From Carnegiea gigantea (taxonomy: Eukaryota > Streptophyta > Magnoliopsida > Caryophyllales > Cactaceae): a DNA stretch of 64,000 nt. Below the pieces are notes generated by a model. It saw only the letters and a program-made list of their open reading frames with translations. It did not search any database and was not told the DNA's origin. Each line of letters starts with the position of its first letter. Within the stretch, counting starts at the first letter, position 1. Shown one piece after another: positions 1 through 12,117 of this stretch. The stretch spans positions 1 through 64,000 of the forward strand of contig JAKOGI010002765.1 of the NCBI GenBank assembly GCA_029747015.1, given 5' to 3'. The translations under genes were made by a program, and so were the position numbers.

Positions 1-795
1 GGTCAAAGAAGATCATGCATGGAAATGTGCCTATTTGGTCTTCTTAAGTGAGTTCAAAGACTCGCGACACTATGGAGAGGTCAAAAAGAGGTTAAGCTTT
101 GCTAGAAAATTGGTGCCGAATTCATCCCTGCTGAACCCGATTTTTGTGACCACTTTTGGACAAGATCACGTGGACCCACAACTTGAGGGTCCATGTGCTT
201 TTGAAGCTTAAGATTTCAGCTTTCAAATAAGCCCAAGTTTGTTTAATTTGGACATCATTTGATTGGGCAAAAATATCACTCAAAGATACGTTGTGCTGAT
301 CCAGTCCAGTCTGAGATAGGTGCATTGTTTGGGCCATAACTTTCAAACCGCTTATCCAAATTGAGCAATTGACCCATTTCTGAAACTAGACTTCCCAGGG
401 CTTTCTATCGAGGCCCAATAAACGCGTGGATTGTGCCGAGTAATTCTGGAATTATGCTTCTGTTGAAGTTGAGGGTCAGTGCAGAGATTAAATTCTGGAA
501 TATGAAGTGAGTCTTCGGTTTCTGTGATTGTTGGCTGACATTGTGCCACTTTTGGGCATTTCTAGATTGGTGTAATCGGAGCTAATAAAATCCTAGAATA
601 GTTCCTTGTAACTCCCCCAACCCCTTTATGATGTGTCTTTCCATTTATCTTAGTCTTTTCATTTTACTAGTTTTAATTGTTAGGAGTTATTTGAGTCCTT
701 TTGTTGTCTTTTGCTGAGCCTATATAAAGGAGGGGCGTGTGAGCATTATAGATCAGATTTCTAAGGCATTTTCAAGAGTAATTCAAGCACCTTTG
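1..795 (+). repeat. B-family LTR fragment, cut by window start and by A1
   Basis: Plus-strand B-type LTR, closest to the B2 subfamily LTRs at 28519-29672 and 43040-44194 (reverse). The window begins about 55 bases into the LTR. At 795 it stops inside the stretch that elsewhere continues into GAGAGTGATTC (compare 51241-51260), because element A1 inserted there. The left target duplication of A1 would be CTTTG (791-795). The right one is lost. No coding capacity; short open frames here are chance. Confidence 0.85.
721..728 (+). promoter_or_regulatory. TATA box of B-family LTR
   Basis: TATATAAA, followed by a G-rich stretch, in the same place in every B LTR (for example 51175-51182). It marks the likely U3/R promoter. 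Confidence 0.65.
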
Positions 796-2366
796 TGATG
801 TAAAGGTCAATGGGAATGATCACACTCACTAACCTTACACCAAGGAAGACTCAAAACTCAATGTAGTTCACGGGCTGAAGTGGCACGGGCGTGCCAATGA
901 GCACGGGTACACCGTGCCAACTTTCTGCCTGAAAGAACTAGATTAGGCTAGTTTTACCCGGTTTGAGTGCTCTTCAATTCTAACTGATTTTCTATCTTTT
1001 TGGTGAGGTGGACTTGAAGGAAATGGGTGTGAATGATAGTAGAAAGAGTGGGATAAGGAAGGGGAATGTAGAACAAGGTAGGTGAAGATGAATACTTTGG
1101 AAAATTAAGCAAACAACCTTACTAATGATCCGGTAGGATGCAAAGGAGAGAGATAAGCTAAACTCTTGGATTGGATACAGTAATCACCACCAACCTTTGA
1201 GTCTAGGGCCCTTAATCTTGATTAAGATACAGAATCCCCACTTAATCAAGGCTAAGACTCACTTGAACACCACTTAGTTTGGCCTAAACTAAGATAAGCA
1301 AGCAAGGATTTGGTGAGGAAGCTTTGAAAGCTCTCTATGGTTTTTTCATTGAACAAAATCTGAAGTGTGCTTCATTATGACCGTGCTTTCCCTTTTGTTG
1401 CTGGCCTTACAACCTTTCCTACTCAGCAAGCAAGTTAGAAGACACCTCACCTTACCCTCCTAGGGAGGAAAGGGGTTAATTAACTCTAATTCCCACGGTT
1501 AGAGTTAATCGGTTACAATCATACTTAATGCTAATCAAAATACACTTAAAACTTCAAGGAAAGCAAGACAAATGAAGATTACTACTTAATTAACTTGTCC
1601 TTAATCTCATTCAGCTTCAAATGCAGCAAGGAAAGCATGTGCCCAGCCGAAAAGTGATCTCCTCTTTGCGGCTGTCCAACAGGAAGTAAGATAGCACCCT
1701 CCTTGTCTTCCAATGAGAATCAAGAGATAATTCTTCTTGCAGCCCTTTTTTCATTGGTTGTGGCCTTTCCTAGGTTGCCTTGGACGTGTGCCAACATAGA
1801 AGAGAGTACCCATTCACCTGAAGAGAAGGAAACCCTCTAGAGAAGGTAAAGTGCTGTTGTGATGTCAACCGGGTTCAGGGCCAGGTTTTCACCCGATTTT
1901 CAGACTAAGTTTAACCCAAGCAAAAAGGGATATGATCTGGGTTTTATTCATGGGGGGGAAGTTCAAGGTGTGTAAAAACCCCCCAAGCAAGAAATTAAGG
2001 TTAAACAAGGCTTAAGTAGGATAATCACGCCTAAACTTTTAACCGCGCAGAATTGGGCTGATTCTGACCGGTTGGGAAAATGTCATTGATACTCCATCCT
2101 CTTTATGGCATGATTTGAAACCAATGCCTGGACTTGACAGCTAACATCCTGAGGATTCCAAAAATGCAAAAATATTGGCCTTAAGCCATCATATGGCTTA
2201 AGAAATCAGATGCACAAAACCGGGCTTATGCTGACCGGCTAACCCGTTTGTGCTGTTTTCGATTCCTTGCCAAAGGTGAGCCATCTTCTTGGTTTGGGAC
2301 CTTGTTTTTGGACGACTTGGACTTGATACATCTTGACCAAGGTCTTGGCTAGGTAGGACTCCATCA
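796..2366 (-). repeat. A1 3' LTR
   Basis: About 1,571 bp. On the minus strand it starts TGATGGAGTCC just after the purine tract and ends TTACATCA. Its first 168 bases are coding (end of integrase, stop at 2198-2200). Near its 3' end it carries two hairpins at 882-895 (GGCACG-GG-CGTGCC) and 901-917 (GCACGG-loop-CCGTGC). It is matched by 7979-9470 and by the A2 LTR 10548-12117. Confidence 0.88.
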
Positions 2367-3072
2367 TCCTCCCCTTGTTGAAAAGATTTGATCCTCAAAT
2401 CTGGTGGGGAAGTGTCCGGATAGTAGGGGCTCAAATCAGCTACATTAAAGGTGGCTGAAACCTCAAAATCACCAGGGAGATCAATCTTATAAGCATTGTC
2501 GTTGATCCTCTCCAAGACTTCAAATGGACCTTCCGCTCGTGGCATGAGTTTGTTTTTCCTTTTAGAAGGAAAACGTTCCTTTCTTAAATGGATCCATACC
2601 AAGTCTCCTGGTTGAAAAACAATCTTTCTCCTATGCTTGTTGGCGTGTGCTTCATAGGCTACATTAGTCTTCTCAATTCGAGCCTTCACCAACTCATGGA
2701 GCTTTTGAATTTCTTTTACTCTTTGTGTGGCATCAACATGGGGCTTTTGATCTTGGGGTCGTGGGGTGAGGTCATTTGGACTTAAAGGATCAACCCCATA
2801 CACCACTTTAAATGGTGAAAGACCAATAGCTTTGCTAGGTGCCCGATTGAATGCAAACTCAGCATGGGGTAAGAGTAAATCCCAGGCCTTCGTATTAGGT
2901 TTAATCAAAGCCCTTAGGAGAGTACCCAGGGTTCGATTAGTGACCTCAGTTTGGCCATTAGTCTGAGGATGACAGGTAGTACTAAACAGCAACTTAGTAC
3001 CAAGCTTTTTCCACAGGGTAATCCAGAAATGACTGAGGAACTTCGTATCCCTATCTGAAACAATGGTCGTTA
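2198..3072 (-). pseudogene. A1 integrase C-terminal part, ending inside the LTR
   Basis: Catalytic-core remainder and C-terminal domain of integrase. Visible landmarks are [12 protein letters not shown] (second catalytic Asp), HPQTNGQTEVTNRTLG (catalytic Glu) and the GPFEVLERINDNAYKIDLPG-type region. The tail passes a Q-G-E-D-D-G motif at the LTR border and ends KPGFVHLIS. It is separated from the upstream integrase half by a one-base frameshift near 3068-3075. The A2 copy shows the undisturbed sequence across that point. Confidence 0.85.
2367..2380 (-). other. Polypurine tract of A1
   Basis: Minus-strand CAACAAGGGGAGGA lies directly before LTR start TGATGGAG. It primes plus-strand DNA synthesis. 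It is coding as well (Q-Q-G-E-D). Similar tracts occur in A2, D, F, G and H. Confidence 0.75.
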
Positions 3073-4919
3073 GGGATACCATGCAACCTTGTTACCTCTT
3101 TAAAATAGAGCTCGGCAATGTGTGTAGCATCATTGGTTTTGCAGCAGGGAATGAAATGTGCCATCTTCGAAAATCTGTCTACCACCACGAAGATTGAATC
3201 CTTTCCCCTTTGAGTCTTAGGTAGAACCAAAATAAAGTCCATACTTACATCTATCCAAGGTAGGGTAGGTACGGGTAATGGCGTGTATAATCCGTGGGGT
3301 AAGGTATGACTCTTGGCTGCTTGGCACGTTCCACACCTTCTAAGGATGTCTTGAACATCCTTTTCCATCCCTGGCCAATAGTAGTGTTCCTTTAACATGG
3401 TTAAGGTTTTTGACTCTCCAAAATGACCGGCCAGGGAACCTCCATGAATTTCCCTGATTAGTAGTTCACGAGTGCTACACTTTGGAATGCATAATCGCAC
3501 TCCTTTGAATAAATAGCCTTCTTGGGTTAGGAAGTCGGCCTTTGGATGCTTCAAACAAGCGGCATAGAGAGGCCCAAGGTCTTCATCTTCAGCATATAGA
3601 CTCTTAAGATGCTCGAAACCCAGAATAAGGGCGTCTAACTGAAACATAAGGAGATGTCTCCTTGATAATGCATCCGCGCCTTGATTCAACTTTCCTGATT
3701 TGTGCTTGATAGTGAAGTGGAAAGACTGTAGGAATTCAACCCACTTAGCATGACGTGAGTTCAGTTGGTGCTGACCCTGAATATACTTCAAAGCCTCATG
3801 ATCTGAATGAAGTATAAACTCACTAGCCACTAAGTAATGACTCCAATGTTCTAGACACCGAATGATCGCATAGAATTCCTTGTCATAGGTGGAGTATTTT
3901 CTTCTTGTGTCACACAGTTTTTCACTGAAGAAGGCTAATGGCTTGCCTTCCTGAGTTAAAACTCCACCAATTCCTACTCCTGAGGCATCACATTCAACCT
4001 CAAAAACTTTCTCAAAGCATGGTAGAGAAAGGACCGGTGGTTGAGTAAGTTTCTTCTTTACTTCTTCGAAGGCGGATTGAGCTTTAGGAGTCCATTGGAA
4101 TGATGAACCCTTAAGCACTTCAGTCATAGGGGACATGATGGTGCTGAAGTTTCGAATAAACCTTCTGTAAAACGAAGCCAAACCATGAAAACTTCTAACA
4201 TCATGTATACTTTGTGGTTGAGGCCAAGTGCGAATGGCCTCTATCTTCCCTTCATCAACTTTAATGCCTTCACTAGAAACAATGTAACCTAAGAATGTAA
4301 CCTCATGAGTAAAGAAGGTACACTTCTTAAGATTACCATATAGCTGCTCACGTTCCAGGACATGCATGATCTGATTGAGATGATTTTGATGTTCTTGCTC
4401 ATCCTTGGAATAGATAAGAATGTCATCAAAGTAAACCACCACGAACTTGCCAATATAAGGTTTGAATACTTGATTCATCAACGTCATGAATGTGCTAGGA
4501 GCGTTGGAAAGACCGAATGGCATAACCAGCCACTCATATAAACCTCCTTTAGTCTTGAATGCAGTCTTCCATTCATCCCCCTCTCTTATTCTGATCTGGT
4601 AGTAACCACTTCGAAGATCAATCTTGGAAAAGACTTTAGAGCCATGTAACTCGTCTAGCATGTCTTTAAGCCTAGGTATAGGATACCTATACTTGATGGT
4701 GATCTTGTTTATGGCTCTGCTGTCCACACACATGCGTTGGCTGCCATCCTTCTTGGGAACCAACAAAGCAGGCACGGCACAGGGGCTTAAGGACTCACGC
4801 ACAAGTCCCTTTGACATCAATTCCTCTACTTGTCGTTGAATCTCCATGGTCTCCTTTGGGTTCATTCTGTAAGCTGGCTTGTTTGGAAGAACTGAGCCAG
4901 GAATGAGGTCAATATGGTG
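3051..4919 (-). pseudogene. A1 reverse transcriptase, RNase H, integrase N-terminus
   Basis: Same frame as the upstream gag-protease piece, from which it is separated only by a TAA where relatives have a Gln codon (4920-4922). RT shows [20 protein letters not shown], the [14 protein letters not shown] block and the YFDDIL catalytic box. RNase H shows [21 protein letters not shown] and HSDHEAL. Integrase begins with the HHCC zinc domain (GHFG ... CGTCQAAK) and the first catalytic Asp (SMDFI). It ends by frameshift after LHGIP. Function would be reverse transcription and integration; this copy cannot make an intact enzyme. Confidence 0.88.
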
Positions 4920-6389
4920 TTAGATATCCCGTTTAGGGGGTAAACCCGAGGGTATCTCTTCTGGAAACAAGTGACAGAATGCTTGGATGATTGATTTGAC
5001 AAATGGATGGGTTGGTAATAGGGATTCTGGTTCTTCTTGTATGGTTAAGATCCACTCCTTAAAAGCCTTGAATTCATGATTCGAAGCCCTCAAAAGAGTT
5101 TCACTAAAAGTGAGTAAACAACCAGGATGTTCATGGCCTTTTGTGGGTTTGTTCTTGAGAATTTCGGATGGTGATAATGGTTTTAGAGTAATCTTCTTTC
5201 CTCTCATAGACAAGGAATATGTGTTCATGAAACCATCATGGGTCACCCTTCGGTCATACAACCAAGGCCTTCCCAACAATACATGGCATGCATTCATAGG
5301 TATAACATCACACCAAAGTTGGTCTTGATAGTTCTTACCAATGGATAATGAAATGAGACACCTTGAATTGACTTGAAGCCCTTGGCTTTGATTCAACCAT
5401 TGTATATTATATGGATGGGGATGGGCCGTAGCTTGCAAACCTAGCTTTTCAATCATGGTAAGGGACACCACGTTTGCACAGCTCCCACCATCAATAATCA
5501 ACGAACAGACCTTGCCTTGAACAGTGCACCTAGTGTGGAATATGTTTTCTCTTTGTTCATCCTTAGTGCTCTTTTGGCCGTTCAAGACTCTCCTCAAAAC
5601 TAACATTTCTCCCTCATCAGCTTCCTCCTCAACTTCTTCTTGACTCTCTTCATGCTCTTCTTCAGTTTCACCTTCATTTTCACCTTCCTTTTCTTGCTCA
5701 TCCACGGTTCTCCATTCGGCCAAAGGGATGACCTTGCGGTTTGGGCACTCTGAAGCAATATGGCCAAGTCCTTGGCACTTGAAACATCTTCTAGTGCTCA
5801 TAGGATTGGGGTTTGGTCGAATTGGGATAGCTGGGGCCTTTTGTGGTGCTTGGGTTCTTTGTGGATTGAAAGGAAAGGGATTTTGTGGCTTGGAAACTGG
5901 TTGGGAACTCCCCTTGTTAAAAGGTTGGTTTCGGATTGGAGGCTTTTGATGTGGAGGTTTGAAAGTTTGCTTAGCTTTCTTTTGTTGCTCAACCTTGTGA
6001 GCAAGTACGCAAACCTCATCAAATGTGGTGTAAGCTTGTAATTCCACAACATTAGAGTACTTAGGATCAAGTCCTCCCAAGTACCTTACAATCGTTTGCT
6101 CTTCTGGTTCTTGCAAATCACATTTAATCACAAGCTTCTCAAATTCTCTAGTGTATTCTTTAACACTAAGATTGCCTTGACTCAGATTATGAAGTTGTGA
6201 ATAACAATCTTGGACATACGTGGGGGGTAAAAATCTAGCTTTTAACTTGGATTTCATTTTCTCCCAAGTTCTGATTTTGGACTTACGTTCCCTAACTCTC
6301 TTAGCACATAAGTTGGTCCACCATAAAGAAGCATACTTACGTAGTCTTAATGCCACCAACTTGACTTTCTTTTCTTCTGGAACGTCCTT
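4920..6389 (-). pseudogene. A1 Gag C-terminal half and protease
   Basis: Continues Gag after the B insertion. Starts around DVPEEKKVKLVALRLRKY, has the capsid-like helix region, a CCHC knuckle (CFKCQGLGHIASEC), an acidic Glu-rich linker, then a retroviral aspartic protease with active site IIDGGSCANV. The frame stays open leftward from the insertion to the TAA at 4920. That stop is a CAA-to-TAA change compared with E, F and G. Codons read upstream of 6389 in the same frame are LTR sequence, not Gag. Confidence 0.85.
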
Positions 6390-7513
6390 TGATGTATATG
6401 TGGGTGGTAAGTGAACCAAATCAAACTCAAATAAACCCAAATAAGAATCAAACCAAAGAAAAGTGAATATGGAAGATAGATTGAGATGGATCGAAGAATA
6501 ATAACAAAAGAGGACAAAGGGATAAATAAGACCTTGTACTTGAGATAATCCTTCACGGAGCCACTCAAGGACTTGATCTTGGGCAAATTCTCTTGTCTTC
6601 ACCAAGGAATCACTCCAATTGGAAAAGAAAGAGAACCTAGAACACCACTTGAACTTGCCAAAATTCAAGATAAAGAACTAGGGATTTGGAATACTTTTGA
6701 GAATCACACTCAAAGGTAATTGTATTTCACTTTGGGAAAGCTTACAACTCTGAATTCAGAAACACTTCACACCCTCACTATATATAAGCAACAACAAGAC
6801 AAGCAAAATACACAAACTCCTAACAATTTAAAGCTAGAAAATTGAAAAGACTTAGGAAAAATAAAAAGACACAACTTAAAGGAATGGGGGAGGTTACAAT
6901 GAACATTCTAGACTTCTTATCAGCTGAAGAAATCCATCCAAGTCGTGCATGATGTCAGCAAGGTGATGTCATGTAACCTATGTCTCTTCACTTGCCCAGC
7001 ATTAACTCCATGCAGTAGCCTTCACTTCAACTGAGCATAACTCTCAGCACACACGTCCAACTCAGGTGATTTTGGGCTTGTTAGAAAGCCCTGGAAATCT
7101 AGTTTCCAGAATGGGCTCATTTGCTCAATTTAGATAAGTAGATCAAAAGTTATGGTCCAAACATTACACCTTATCAGAACTGGACTGGAGCAGGACATGT
7201 CTTCTTTGAGTAATATTTAGCCCAACCAAACGACGTCCAAATTAAACATAATGGGGCTCGTTTGAAAGCTGAGATCTTAAACTTCAAAACCATGTGGAGC
7301 CTCAAGTTGTGGGAATCGGGCACCAATTCTTCCGGAAGGAATATGAGTTTTATCCAGATTTTCGCCACTTGCTTGACTACTTCATGGTGTCTAAATTCCT
7401 TGAACTCATGTAATAAGAGAAAATATGAGAGTTCCCATGCACGCTCTTGTTTGACACTTTTCTTCTTGGAAGTTGACTTTAAATAAAAATGATGCATATG
7501 GGAATATGCATCA
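6390..7513 (-). repeat. Solo B-family LTR inside A1 gag
   Basis: A complete 1,124 bp B LTR, minus strand, with TGATGCATAT at its 5' end (7513) and TATACATCA-type 3' end (6390). It is flanked by a perfect 5-bp duplication TCCTT (6385-6389 and 7514-7518). It interrupts Gag between EYKD and VPEEKK. A single LTR with matching duplications is the expected product of LTR-LTR recombination after insertion. Confidence 0.93.
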
Positions 7514-7887
7514 TCCTTGTATTCGAATACCCTCTCCACAGTGTGCAACCAGTCCAAGAAGTCTTCTGTATCAAGCTTGCCTTCATATTCTGGAATCTCA
7601 ACTCTAAAATCATTAGAGTTACCTTGTCCTCTTGGCTCTTGTCGTGGTTCTCTGAATGGCTCTTCATCACTTGAGGACTCTAGGTGGTGACTGAACACTT
7701 GCTCTCGGCCTTGCGATGCAGAATGAAATGATTCTTCATTGAGTTTTTGCTTTTGCTTGAGGAAGACACCCAATTGCTTTCGTAAATACTCATTTTGGGC
7801 CTTGAGCTCTTGGTTAGAAGAAGTAATCTCATGATTATTCTTTAAGACAGCATCAAGCTTTTCTTCTATGCTCATACTAGTATTCAT
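7514..7887 (-). pseudogene. A1 Gag N-terminal part
   Basis: ATG at 7887, 76 bases after the PBS. It encodes a likely coiled coil of N/E/Q/L-rich residues (about 10-50), a polar linker, then the family signature IPEYEGKLDTEDFLDWLHTV near the insertion point. In relatives this signature is the start of the capsid-like domain. Reading then enters the solo B LTR, giving a meaningless tail. This start is chosen because it is the first ATG after the PBS and leads directly into conserved Gag. Confidence 0.82.
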
Positions 7888-7962
7888 GTTTGTGTTTGAG
7901 AAATGAGAAAGAAGGGAGTTTGGATGTGTGGATTCAATACCTTAGGCCAAAGATGAAACTCA

Positions 7963-7974
7963 GCTCTGATACCA
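7963..7974 (-). other. A1 primer-binding site (tRNA-iMet)
   Basis: Minus-strand TGGTATCAGAGC, four bases inside the LTR end, complementary to the 3' end of plant initiator Met tRNA. Confidence 0.9.
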
Positions 7975-7978
7975 AATA

Positions 7979-9470
7979 TGATGTAAAGGTCAATGGGAAT
8001 GATCACACTCACTAACCTTACACCAAGGAAGACTAAAAACTCAATGTAGTTCACGGGCTGAAGTGGCACGGGCGTGCCAATGAGCACGGGTACACCGTGC
8101 CAACTTTCTGCCTGAAAGAACTAGATTAGGCTAGTTTTGCCCGGTTTGAGTGCTCTTCAATTCTAACTGATTTTCTTTCTTTTTGGTGAGGTGGACTTGA
8201 AGGAAATGGGTGTGAATGATAGTAGAAAGAGTGGGATAAGGAAGGGGAATGTAGAACAAGGTAGGTGAAGATGAATACTTTGGAAAATTAAGCAAACAAC
8301 CTTGCTAATGATTCGGTAGGATGCAAGGAGAGAGATAAGCTAAACTCTTGGATTGGATACAGTAATCACCACCAACCTTTGAGTCTAGGGCCCTTAATCT
8401 TGATTAAGATACATAATCACCACTTAATCAAGGCTAAGACTCACTTGAACACCACTTAGTTTGGCCTAAACTAAGATAAGCAAGCAAGGATTTGGTGAGG
8501 AAGCTTTGAAAGCTCTCTATGGTTTTTTCATTGAACAAAATCTGAAGTGTCTTTCATTATGGCCGTGCCTTCCCTTTTGTTGCTTGCCTTACAACCTTTC
8601 CTACTCAGCAAGCAAGTTAGAAGACACCTCACCTTACCCTCCTAGGGAGGAAAGGTGTTAATTAACTCTAATTCCCACGGTTAGAGTTAATCGGTTACAA
8701 TCATACTTAACGTTAATCAAAATACACTTAAAACTTCAAGGAAAGCAAGACAAATGAAGATTACTACTTAATTAACTTGTCCTTAATCTCATTCAGCTTC
8801 AAATGCAGCAAGGAAAGCATGTGCCCAGCCGAAAAGTGATCTCCTCTTTGCGGCTGTCCAACAGGAAGTAAGATAGCACCCTCCTTGTCTTCCAATGAGA
8901 ATCAAGAGATAATTCTTCTTGCAGCCCTTTTTTCATTGGTTGTGGCCTTTCCTAGGTTGCCTTGGACGTGTGCCTACATAGAAGAGAGTACCCATTCAGC
9001 TGAAGAGAAGGAAACCCTCTAGAGAAGGTAAAGTGCTGCTGTGATGTCAACCGGGTTCAGGGCCAGGTTTTCACCCGGTTTTCAGACTAAGTTTAACCCA
9101 AGCAAAAAGGGATATGATCTGGGTTTTATTCGTGGGGGGGAAGTTCAAGGTGTGTAAAAACCCCCCAAGCAAGAAATTAAGGTTAAACAAGGCTTAAGTA
9201 GGATAATCACGCCTAAACTTTTAACCGCGCAGAATTGGGCTGATTCTGACCGGTTGGGAAAATGTCATTGATACTCCATCCTCTTTATGGCATGATTTGA
9301 AATCAATGCCTGGACTTGACAGCTAACATCCTGAGGATTCCAAAAATGCAAAAATATTGGCCTTAAGCCATCATATGGCTTAAGAAATCAGATGCACAAA
9401 ACCGGGCTTATGCTGACCGGCTAACCTGTTTGTGCTGTTTTCGATTCCTTGCCAAAGGTGAGCCATCTTC
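7979..9470 (-). repeat. A1 5' LTR, truncated at its U3 start
   Basis: Matches 796-2288 nearly base for base and includes the two hairpins (8065-8078 and 8084-8100). The similarity stops at 9470, before the expected TGATGGAG start. There it joins integrase DNA of A2 in the opposite orientation. Confidence 0.88.
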
Positions 9471-10716
9471 ATGGGGGTGCCTTGGCGAGTCATTTTGGAG
9501 AGTCAAAGACCTTAACCATGTTAAGGGAGCATTACTACTGGCCAGGGATGGAGAAGGATGTTCAAGACATCCTTAGGAGGTGTGGAACATGCCAAGCAGC
9601 CAAGAGCCATACCCTACCTCACGGCTTATACACCCCATTGCCCGTACCAACTCTACCTTGGGTAGACGTGAGTATGGACTTCATTTTGGGTCTACCTAAG
9701 ACTCAAAGGGAAAGGATTCAATCTTCGTGGTGGTAGACAGATTTTCGAAGATGGCACATTTCATTCCCTGCTGCAAAACCAATGATGCTACACACATAGC
9801 CGAGCTCTATTTTAAAGAGGTAACAAGGTTGCATGGTATTCCTAAGTCCATTGTTTCGGATAGGGATACAAAATTCCTAAGTCATTTTTGGATTACCCTC
9901 TAGAAGAAGCTTGGTACTAAGTTGCTGTTTAGTACTACCTGTCATCCCCAGACTGATGGCCAAACAGAAGTAACTAATCGAACCCTCGGAACTCTCCTAA
10001 GGGCTTTGATTAAACCAAATGCTAAGGCCTGGGATTTACTCTTACCACATGCTGAGTTTGCATACAACAAGGCACCTAGTAAGGCTACTGATCTTTCACC
10101 ATTCAAGGTGGTGTATGGGATTGATCCTTTGAGTCCAAATGATCTCAACCCACGGCCCCAAGACCAAAAGCCCCATGTTGATGCAACACAAAGAGTAAAA
10201 GAGATTCAAAAGCTCCATGAGTTGGTGAAGGCACGAATTGAGAAGACTAATGCAGCCTATGAGGCACACGCCAACAAGCATAGGAGAAAGATTGTCTTTC
10301 GACCAGGAGACTTGGTATGGATCCATTTGAGAAAGGAGCATTTTCCTTCTAAGAGGAAAAACAAACTCATGCCACGAGCTGAGGGACCATTTGAAGTCTT
10401 GGAGAGAATCAACGACAATGCTTATAAGATTGACGTCCCTGGTGATTTTGAGGTTTCAGCCACCTTTAACGTAGCTGATTTGAGCCCCTTCTATCCGGAC
10501 ACTTCCCCACCAGATTTGAGGATCAAATCTTTTCAACAAGGGGAGGATGATGGAGTCCTACCTAGCCAAGACCTTGATCAAGATGTGACAAGTCCAAATC
10601 GTCCAAGAACAAGGTCCCAAACCAAGAAGATGGCTCACCTTTGGCAAGAAGTTGAAAACAGCACAAACGGGTTAATCGGTCAGCATAAACCCGGTTTTGT
10701 GCATCTGATTTCCTAA
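9471..10716 (+). pseudogene. A2 integrase remnant
   Basis: Integrase from SHFGESKTL and the [10 protein letters not shown] zinc half through the catalytic core and C-terminal domain to KPGFVHLIS, stop at 10714-10716 inside the LTR. Damage: a one-base deletion near 9711 (after PKTQR), and a Trp-to-TAG stop at 9901-9903. From 9922 the frame is open to the end. Residues match the A1 integrase closely, apart from scattered substitutions. No RT or gag precedes it. Confidence 0.85.
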
Positions 10717-12117
10717 GCCATATGATGGCTTAAGGCCATTATTTTTGCATTTTTTGAATCCTCAGGATGTTAGCTTTCAGGTTCAAGCATTGATTTCAAA
10801 TCATGCACACAAGAGGATGGAGGATCAAAGGCATTTTCCTAACCGGTCAGATTTGGTCCGATTTTGCACGGTTGAAAGTTTAGGTGTGATTACCCTACTT
10901 AAACCTTGTTTAAGCTTAATTTCTTGAATGGGGGGGTTTTTACACACCTTGAACTTCCCCCCCACGGTTAAAACCCAGATCATACCCATTTTTGCTTTGG
11001 TTAAACTTGGTCTGAAAACCGGATACCAAGCTGCCCTTGAACCCGGTTTAGTGTCACGGCTGCACTTTACCTCCACCGGTGGGTTTCCTTCTCTTCAGCT
11101 GAATGAGCACCCCTTTCAATGTTGGCACACGTCCAAGACAGCCTAGGGAAGAAAACAACCAATGAGGGAAGGGCTGCAAGTAGGCTTGTTTCTTGAATCT
11201 CATTGGTAGACAAGGAAGGTGCTAGCTTGCTTCTCATTGGACAGCCGCAAAGGGAGGTTCACTTTTCGGCTGTGCACAAGGCTTTTGCTGAGTTTCCAAG
11301 TTGTTTAGGCCTAAGTACAAGATAATCAAGTTGTATTAATCATTTGTCTTGATTTCCTAGTTAGCTTAATGCACTTTGTTTAGTGTTAAGGGAGATGATC
11401 AAACCGGTTAGCTTAACCGAGTGTAATTAAGCCTAATACCTTTCCTGCCTAGGAAGGAAAGCTAGAAGTGCTTGTGTGAGAGCTTGCTTAGCTTGATTAT
11501 TTTGCTGCCTATGTAAGACACACACGGCCAAAAAGGAAACACTTTAGATTTCGGTTGAATGAAAATCATAGAGAGCATTTGAGGCTTTCACTCCAAACTC
11601 TTACTTGCTTATCTTAGTTTAGGCCAAACTAAGTGGTGTCCAAGTGAGTCTTAACCTTGATTAAGTGGTGACTCTGTATCTTAATCAAGCTTAAGGGCCC
11701 TAAACTCAAAGATTAGTGGTGTTTCTGTATCTAATCCTAGAGTTTAGCTTTACCTGAACCCATTTGATTAGCTTGAATCATCAAGTTAATCTCTTTCATC
11801 CATTGTGTTCTTCATTTCCAATCCCTAATACTTGAGTGTTCTTCGTTCTCTTCCATTAAACTACTCTTTCTACCATCATTCCCAACCTTTCTCATGAGTT
11901 CAAGCCCACCGAAAGACTAGAAACACAATCCATGCTCAAAAGCACCTAAACCGGCTAAGACTAGGCTCTCCTAGTTTCCGTGGGCAGAACCTTGGCACGG
12001 TGTGACCGTGCCTATCAGCACGGCCGTGCCACTTTAGCTCATTTTCTTCCTTCAAATTTCAGCCCCTTCGGTGTGAAGTTGCCTTGGGTCCTCGTTTTCC
12101 CTTGCACATTTACATCA
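10548..12117 (+). repeat. A2 3' LTR
   Basis: 1,570 bp from TGATGGAGTCC, directly after the purine tract AACAAGGGGAGGA, to TTACATCA. The first 168 bases are coding. Hairpins near the end: 11994-12012 (GGCACGG-loop-CCGTGCC) and 12018-12029 (palindrome GCACGGCCGTGC). It differs from the A1 LTRs in many places, so it is a separate, older or subfamily copy. Confidence 0.87.

Larger units (their letters stand above)
796..9470 (-). mobile_element. A1: CRM-like Ty3/gypsy element, minus strand, interrupted
   Basis: Order on the minus strand: truncated 5' LTR (9470-7979), PBS (7974-7963), gag, protease, RT, RNase H, integrase, PPT (2380-2367), 3' LTR (2366-796). The gag is split by a solo B LTR. The polyprotein also carries one in-frame stop (4920-4922) and one frameshift (near 3070), so the copy is dead. 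The two LTRs are very similar by eye. The 5' LTR lacks its first ~80-95 bases, where the element abuts the opposite-strand copy A2. Confidence 0.9.
9471..12117 (+). mobile_element. A2: 5'-truncated A-family element, plus strand
   Basis: Only the integrase end and the 3' LTR remain. It begins abruptly in integrase at the HHCC region and ends with LTR terminus TTACATCA at 12117. To the right lies D-family LTR sequence that matches 16142 onward, so A2 sits in D's 3' LTR. The left part of A2 and of that D LTR are lost at the junction with A1. Confidence 0.88.

Noticed and set aside
4624..4839. Antisense frames across RT and integrase regions of A1, G, F, K
   Set aside because: Shadow frames opposite conserved coding; codon constraint of the real strand explains them.
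7963..7974. TGGTATCAGAGC sites as tRNA gene ends
   Set aside because: Only the 12 bases complementary to the tRNA-iMet 3' end are present, always next to an LTR; no tRNA arms around them.
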